Shown here piece by piece: positions 60,869-64,000 of a DNA stretch of 64,000 nucleotides. Each line of letters opens with the position of its first letter. Within the stretch, counting starts at the first letter, position 1. Location of the stretch: the NCBI RefSeq assembly GCF_001475935.1, contig NZ_LDQA01000021.1:147556-211555 (forward strand), given 5' to 3'. Both the position numbers and the translations under genes were made by a program. Origin of the DNA: Aureimonas ureilytica (GTDB lineage Bacteria > Pseudomonadota > Alphaproteobacteria > Rhizobiales > Rhizobiaceae). The notes below the pieces were generated by a model that saw nothing but the letters and a program-made list of their open reading frames with translations, ran no database searches and was not told the origin of the DNA.

Positions 60869-62569
60869 TCAGCGGCGCGGGTCTTGTTCGTTCTTCAACA
60901 GTGCTCCGGTCAGGAGAAGAACCGGCGTGATGCCGACGAGCACGATCAGAAGCGCGGCGATCGCCCCGTCCTCGAAGGCGGCGCGAGAGGCCTGCGCATA
61001 GACATGCGTCGCCAGCGTGTCGAAGTCGAAGGGGCGCAGCAGGATCGTCGCGGACAATTCCTTGGCCGCATCCACGAAGACGAGAAGAAAACCCGTGAGA
61101 ACGGCCGGGCGCATGAGCGGAAGGAGGATGGTGGTGAGCACGCCGCCCGGCCCGCGCCCGAGCGTGCGCGCGGCCATGTCGAGATGGGGCGACAGTTTCG
61201 CAAAACCGCTTTCCAGCGTGCCATGGCCCATGGCGGTGAAGCGCGCCGTGCAGGCGAGCACGATGGCGAGCCCGGAGCCCGACAGAAGAAGCCCGGTCGA
61301 GACGCCGAACCAGGTGCGCATCCACGTATCCAGCGCATTGTCGAAGGCGGCGAGCGGCACGAGAAGGCCGATCGCCAGAACCGTTCCGGGCACCGCATAG
61401 CCAAGCGAGCCGAGCCGGGCGAGCGCGGCAAGCGAGCGGCTGCGGCGAAGGCGCAGACCATAGGTCACGAGAAAGCTCGCGCCGACTACGAGGCAGGCGC
61501 TGGCGCCCGCCACGAGAACCGTGTGCCATAGCGCGCGCCAGAGCGCCGGGTCGGCGAGATCCCCCAGCCGGTTCATGGCATAGCGGCTGAGGATGAAGAG
61601 CGGCACCCCGAAGCCGGAAGCCAGCGGCAGGAAGCACAGGGTGAAAGCGCCGAGAGCCGCCGGGCCGCGCAGGCGCACGAGCGGCGGCGGCGCCATGCCG
61701 CCCCGGCCCGCCGTGAAGCCCTGGCGCCGCCGCGCGAAGCGCTCCAGCCAGACCAGGGCGACGATCACCGTGAGCATCAAAAGCGCGATCTGCGTCGCCC
61801 CCTGAAGATCGCCCCGGTTGAGCCAAGTCGAATAGACCGCGAAGGTCAGCGTCTGGACGCCCAAGAACTCCACCGCGCCGATATCGTTGACGACTTCCAT
61901 CAAGGCGAGCGACACGCCGACGGCGATGGCGGGCCGGGCCAACGGCAGGAGGATGGTCGCAAACAGGCGCAGCGGCCCGGCGCCCAGCGTGCGCGCCACC
62001 TCCGCCATGCGCCGTCCCTGCATCAGGAAGACGGCGCGCGTCGCGAGATAAACATACGGGTAGAGGACGGAGGACAGAATCAGGATCGCGCCGCCGAGCG
62101 AGCGGATTTCGGGGAAGCTGTATTCGGCCCGTGTGCGATAGCCCATCAGGGCGCGCAGCCCCGTCTGCACCGGACCGACATAATGCAGAAGCTCGTTGAA
62201 ACAGTAGGCCGCGATATAGGTCGGCACGGCGAGCGGCAGCACCAGCGCCCAGGCGAAAACCCGGCGGCCCGGAAAGTCGAAGCCGGTGACGATCCAGGCG
62301 AGAAGCGTGCCGAGGAGACCCGTCGCCATCGCCACGCCCAGCATCAGGAGAGCGGTGGTGCGCGTCGCGTCGGGCAGGACGGTGCGCAGGAGATGCGCCC
62401 AGTCCCCGCCCGAGCCGGACACGGCGATCCAGCCGAGCGACAGGATGGGCAAGGCGACGACGAGCGCGAGCCCGGCGGCGCCCAGCACGAACCAGCGCTC
62501 CGAGCCCACCGCGCGGCGGCGCGCATGGAGCGCTGAGCGCGGTGCGGCGAGCGGACCCGCACGGCTCAT
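60869..62569 (-). CDS. fbpB: Ferric iron ABC transporter permease (FbpB type, two-domain)
   Basis: A 566-residue permease with about 12 helices made of two fused domains. Each half has an EAA loop: ARTLGAGPLRLFATILLPLARPA in the first and ARTLGRGPGGVLTTILLPLMRPA in the second. This is the FbpB/AfuB design that works with a ferric-binding protein. The binding protein gene lies 126 bp upstream. The ATPase (fbpC) is not adjacent: the next gene downstream is the AsmA-like one, so it must lie elsewhere. Confidence 0.91.
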   Translation of the reverse strand: MSRAGPLAAPRSALHARRRAVGSERWFVLGAAGLALVVALPILSLGWIAVSGSGGDWAHLLRTVLPDATRTTALLMLGVAMATGLLGTLLAWIVTGFDFPGRRVFAWALVLPLAVPTYIAAYCFNELLHYVGPVQTGLRALMGYRTRAEYSFPEIRSLGGAILILSSVLYPYVYLATRAVFLMQGRRMAEVARTLGAGPLRLFATILLPLARPAIAVGVSLALMEVVNDIGAVEFLGVQTLTFAVYSTWLNRGDLQGATQIALLMLTVIVALVWLERFARRRQGFTAGRGGMAPPPLVRLRGPAALGAFTLCFLPLASGFGVPLFILSRYAMNRLGDLADPALWRALWHTVLVAGASACLVVGASFLVTYGLRLRRSRSLAALARLGSLGYAVPGTVLAIGLLVPLAAFDNALDTWMRTWFGVSTGLLLSGSGLAIVLACTARFTAMGHGTLESGFAKLSPHLDMAARTLGRGPGGVLTTILLPLMRPAVLTGFLLVFVDAAKELSATILLRPFDFDTLATHVYAQASRAAFEDGAIAALLIVLVGITPVLLLTGALLKNEQDPRR

Positions 62570-62627
62570 CGCCGCCCGCTCCGCTCACGTGGCTCGCCGG
62601 AGCGGCCTGTGCGCGTGCAACGACCGA

Positions 62628-62651
62628 CGCCCGCGCGATCACACGCGGGCG
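62628..62651 (-). promoter_or_regulatory. Hairpin between the iron binding-protein and permease genes
   Basis: CGCCCGCG (62628-62635) pairs with CGCGGGCG (62644-62651) around an 8-base loop, in the 126-bp gap between the two genes. It has no T-run. Hairpins in this place often shield the binding-protein mRNA and lower permease expression, which would fit here. Confidence 0.5.
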
Positions 62652-62695
62652 CTGGTCGAATATGGCCGGATCGGCGAAGCGTCATGCGGGACGCG

Positions 62696-63733
62696 TCAGG
62701 ACTGCGGTCCCTTGTCGAAGCCGACCTCGTCGATCAGCTGCGAAGCCTTGGCGCGGTGGGAGGCGATGTCGGTGAGCGACAGCGTGTCGGGCTTCAGCTC
62801 GCCGAAGCTCTTCACGCTCTCCGACTGCGCCACGCCGGGCTTCAGCGGATATTCGTGGTTGATCTCGGCATAGATGCGCTGCGCCTCGTCGGTCGTCAGG
62901 AATTCCATGAACTTGACGGCATTGTCCCGGTTGGGCGCATTCTTCGCCAGACCCATGCCGGAAATGTTCACATGGGTGCCGCCGTTCTCGAAGGTCGGCA
63001 GGACGACCTTAATCGCCTTGGCCCATTCCTTCTGTTCCGGCTCCTTCTCGTTGTTGCGCATCAAGCCGACATAATAGGTGTTGCCGATGGCGATGTCGCA
63101 CTGGCCGGCAGCGACATTGCGCGCCTGATCGCGGTCGCCGCCCTGCGGCGCGCTGGCGAGATTGTCGCGCAGGCCTTCGAGCCAGGTCTTGGTCTTGGCC
63201 TCGCCATGATGGGCGAGGAAAGCGGCGATCAGGGCGACATTATATTGATGCTGGCCAGAGCGGATGCAGATCTTGCCCTTCCACTTGGGGTCGGCGAGGC
63301 TTTCATAGGTGATGGGCTCGTCGCCCACGCGGTCGGCCGAGGCATAGACGACGCGCGCACGCGCCGTGACGCCCGACCATTCGTTGCCCTTGTCGCGGAA
63401 GGCGGCCGGAATGTCCTTGGCGATCACGGCGTTTTCGAGCGGCTGAAGGATGCCGGCTTCGCGCGCCGCGTCGAGGCGGCCGATGTCGACCGTCAGAATC
63501 ACGTCGGCCGGGGAGTTGGCGCCCTCCGCCTTCACGCGCTCTTCCAGGCCCTTTTCGATGAAGATCGTCGCCGTGGTGAGCCCGGTTTCCTTGGTGAAGG
63601 CGTCGAGCAGGGGCTGGATCAGCGCCGGCTGGCGGGACGAATAGATGTTGACGTCGGCGGCTTCAGCCGTGCCGCCCATCAGCGCCGCAAAGCCGAGCGC
63701 CAAGAGACCGCCGCGAAGGAAAGTCGGTGTCAT
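62696..63733 (-). CDS. fbpA: Ferric iron ABC transporter substrate-binding protein
   Basis: A 345-residue periplasmic protein of the FbpA/FutA/AfuA family. Signal peptide at 1-25 (GGLLALGFAALMGGTAEA). VNIYSSRQPALIQPLLDAF is the family start, and the paired iron-binding tyrosines are in IGNTYYVGLM. Late segments NISGMGLAKNAPN and YPLKPGVAQSESVKSFG complete the fold. It binds Fe3+ for the permease downstream. Iron control by RirA, Irr or Fur is likely, but I cannot point to a convincing box. Confidence 0.93.
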   Translation of the reverse strand: MTPTFLRGGLLALGFAALMGGTAEAADVNIYSSRQPALIQPLLDAFTKETGLTTATIFIEKGLEERVKAEGANSPADVILTVDIGRLDAAREAGILQPLENAVIAKDIPAAFRDKGNEWSGVTARARVVYASADRVGDEPITYESLADPKWKGKICIRSGQHQYNVALIAAFLAHHGEAKTKTWLEGLRDNLASAPQGGDRDQARNVAAGQCDIAIGNTYYVGLMRNNEKEPEQKEWAKAIKVVLPTFENGGTHVNISGMGLAKNAPNRDNAVKFMEFLTTDEAQRIYAEINHEYPLKPGVAQSESVKSFGELKPDTLSLTDIASHRAKASQLIDEVGFDKGPQS

Positions 63734-63916
63734 CGCAGGAACATCCCATCCATGGCCCAGCGTCGAGGGGCCGCCAAAAACGAGCCCGCCACGAGCGACA
63801 CATGAAAAGTCGAGCGTGAGGGTCGAGTTTTGACATGCCGGAAGCCGGCTACCGGATCAATCCCGATCCGAGGTAACGTTCCAGTGATCTATGAGATTAG
63901 TGTCAGGACTCGTTGA
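63734..63916. other. Region between the iron-binding protein and the IS5 end
   Basis: About 180 bp that must hold the fbpA promoter (reading left). No good match to an Fur, RirA or Irr site is clear to me. Around 63890-63914 the sequence (gagattagtgtcaggactc) is a candidate for the terminal inverted repeat of the IS that begins just beyond. Confidence 0.4.
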
Positions 63917-64000
63917 TCAGAGCCAGAAGATGACGGCGGCCGCGATGCAGATGGCTGAGAAGAAGGTGTGGGCGCATCGGTCGTAGCGGGTGGCGATGCG
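63917..64000 (-). mobile_element. 3' end of an IS5-family transposase, cut by the window
   Basis: On the minus strand 27 codons and a stop are visible, reading RIATRYDRCAHTFFSAICIA then AAVIFWL. RIATRYDK/R followed by a hydrophobic tail is the C-terminus of the IS5-family (IS427 group) transposase. The rest of the element lies beyond the window. Whether it is intact cannot be told. Confidence 0.8.

Noticed and set aside
60300..62642. 780-residue frame overlapping the iron permease and AsmA-like gene on the same strand
   Set aside because: It is an out-of-frame shadow of two genes with firm domains and shows Arg/Ala/Pro low complexity.
1..64000. CRISPR arrays, prophage, toxin-antitoxin or defence genes
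   Set aside because: I saw no regularly spaced repeats, integrases, phage structural genes or recognisable toxin or defence domains.

Overview
This 64 kb GC-rich window reads as a chromosomal segment of an alphaproteobacterium of the Rhizobiales/Hyphomicrobiales. Supporting signs are a FeuP/FeuQ-type two-component pair, the zwf-pgl-edd Entner-Doudoroff operon, the DUF2948-hisD-UPF0262-phosphatase block, a bacteriophytochrome with an HWE kinase, and the style of the polysaccharide genes. Aurantimonadaceae (Aureimonas or Jiella-like) is my best guess from gene content alone. Coding density is high, and most long ORFs opposite the genes are GC-rich shadows.

Layout. 1-2592: end of an exported OB-fold-like gene, divergent from a FeuPQ-like regulator/kinase pair with a palindrome and 11-bp-phased repeats between them. 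2640-15414: first half of an exopolysaccharide (EPS) locus, with an acyltransferase, flippase and GT4 on the minus strand, and a Wzc-like protein with a ruined kinase site, a VpsF/Wzy-like polymerase, a GINT1-like propeller protein, a flavoprotein, a DUF1972 glycosyltransferase and a GH5 hydrolase on the plus strand. 15907-17934: a chemoreceptor with matched 42-residue expansions in both arms of its signalling hairpin. 18493-19005: two identical tRNA-Arg(ACG) genes. 19143-24708: an orphan histidine kinase, then rpmH-rnpA-yidC, a CatB-type acetyltransferase and engB. 24712-28964: a NUDIX hydrolase and a TetR regulator divergent from an EmrAB efflux pair, with an 11-1-11 operator. 28986-31754: phosphatase, UPF0262, hisD and DUF2948. 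31845-41064: second half of the EPS locus, with a GT2, DUF6492 protein, flippase, GH10 hydrolase, a second Wzz-like protein with a long acidic tail, and a CapD-like epimerase/dehydratase. 41304-45407: edd, pgl, zwf. 45531-48751: bacteriophytochrome and its heme oxygenase. 48845-57455: polyamine island (puuB-puuA; an LpxO/OlsC-like hydroxylase plus GNAT; potFGHI). 57519-60697: an unknown exported protein and an AsmA-family protein. 60869-63733: ferric-iron ABC permease and binding protein. 63917-64000: 3' end of an IS5-family transposase.

How it works together. The two EPS halves carry enough for export (two flippases, two chain-length proteins), polymerisation, decoration (acyl transfer, oxidation) and trimming (two Tat-type secreted hydrolases). 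No outer-membrane Wza/OPX channel and no initiating phosphosugar transferase is in view. The polyamine genes pair uptake (PotFGHI) with the gamma-glutamylputrescine route (PuuA/PuuB). The phytochrome and heme oxygenase overlap by four bases, so pigment and apoprotein are made together.

I found no CRISPR array, prophage, toxin-antitoxin pair or defence island. The best candidates for something new are the split EPS locus with its unusual enzymes, the symmetric chemoreceptor expansion, the altered chromophore-pocket motif of the phytochrome, and several unexplained DNA repeats that look like operators.
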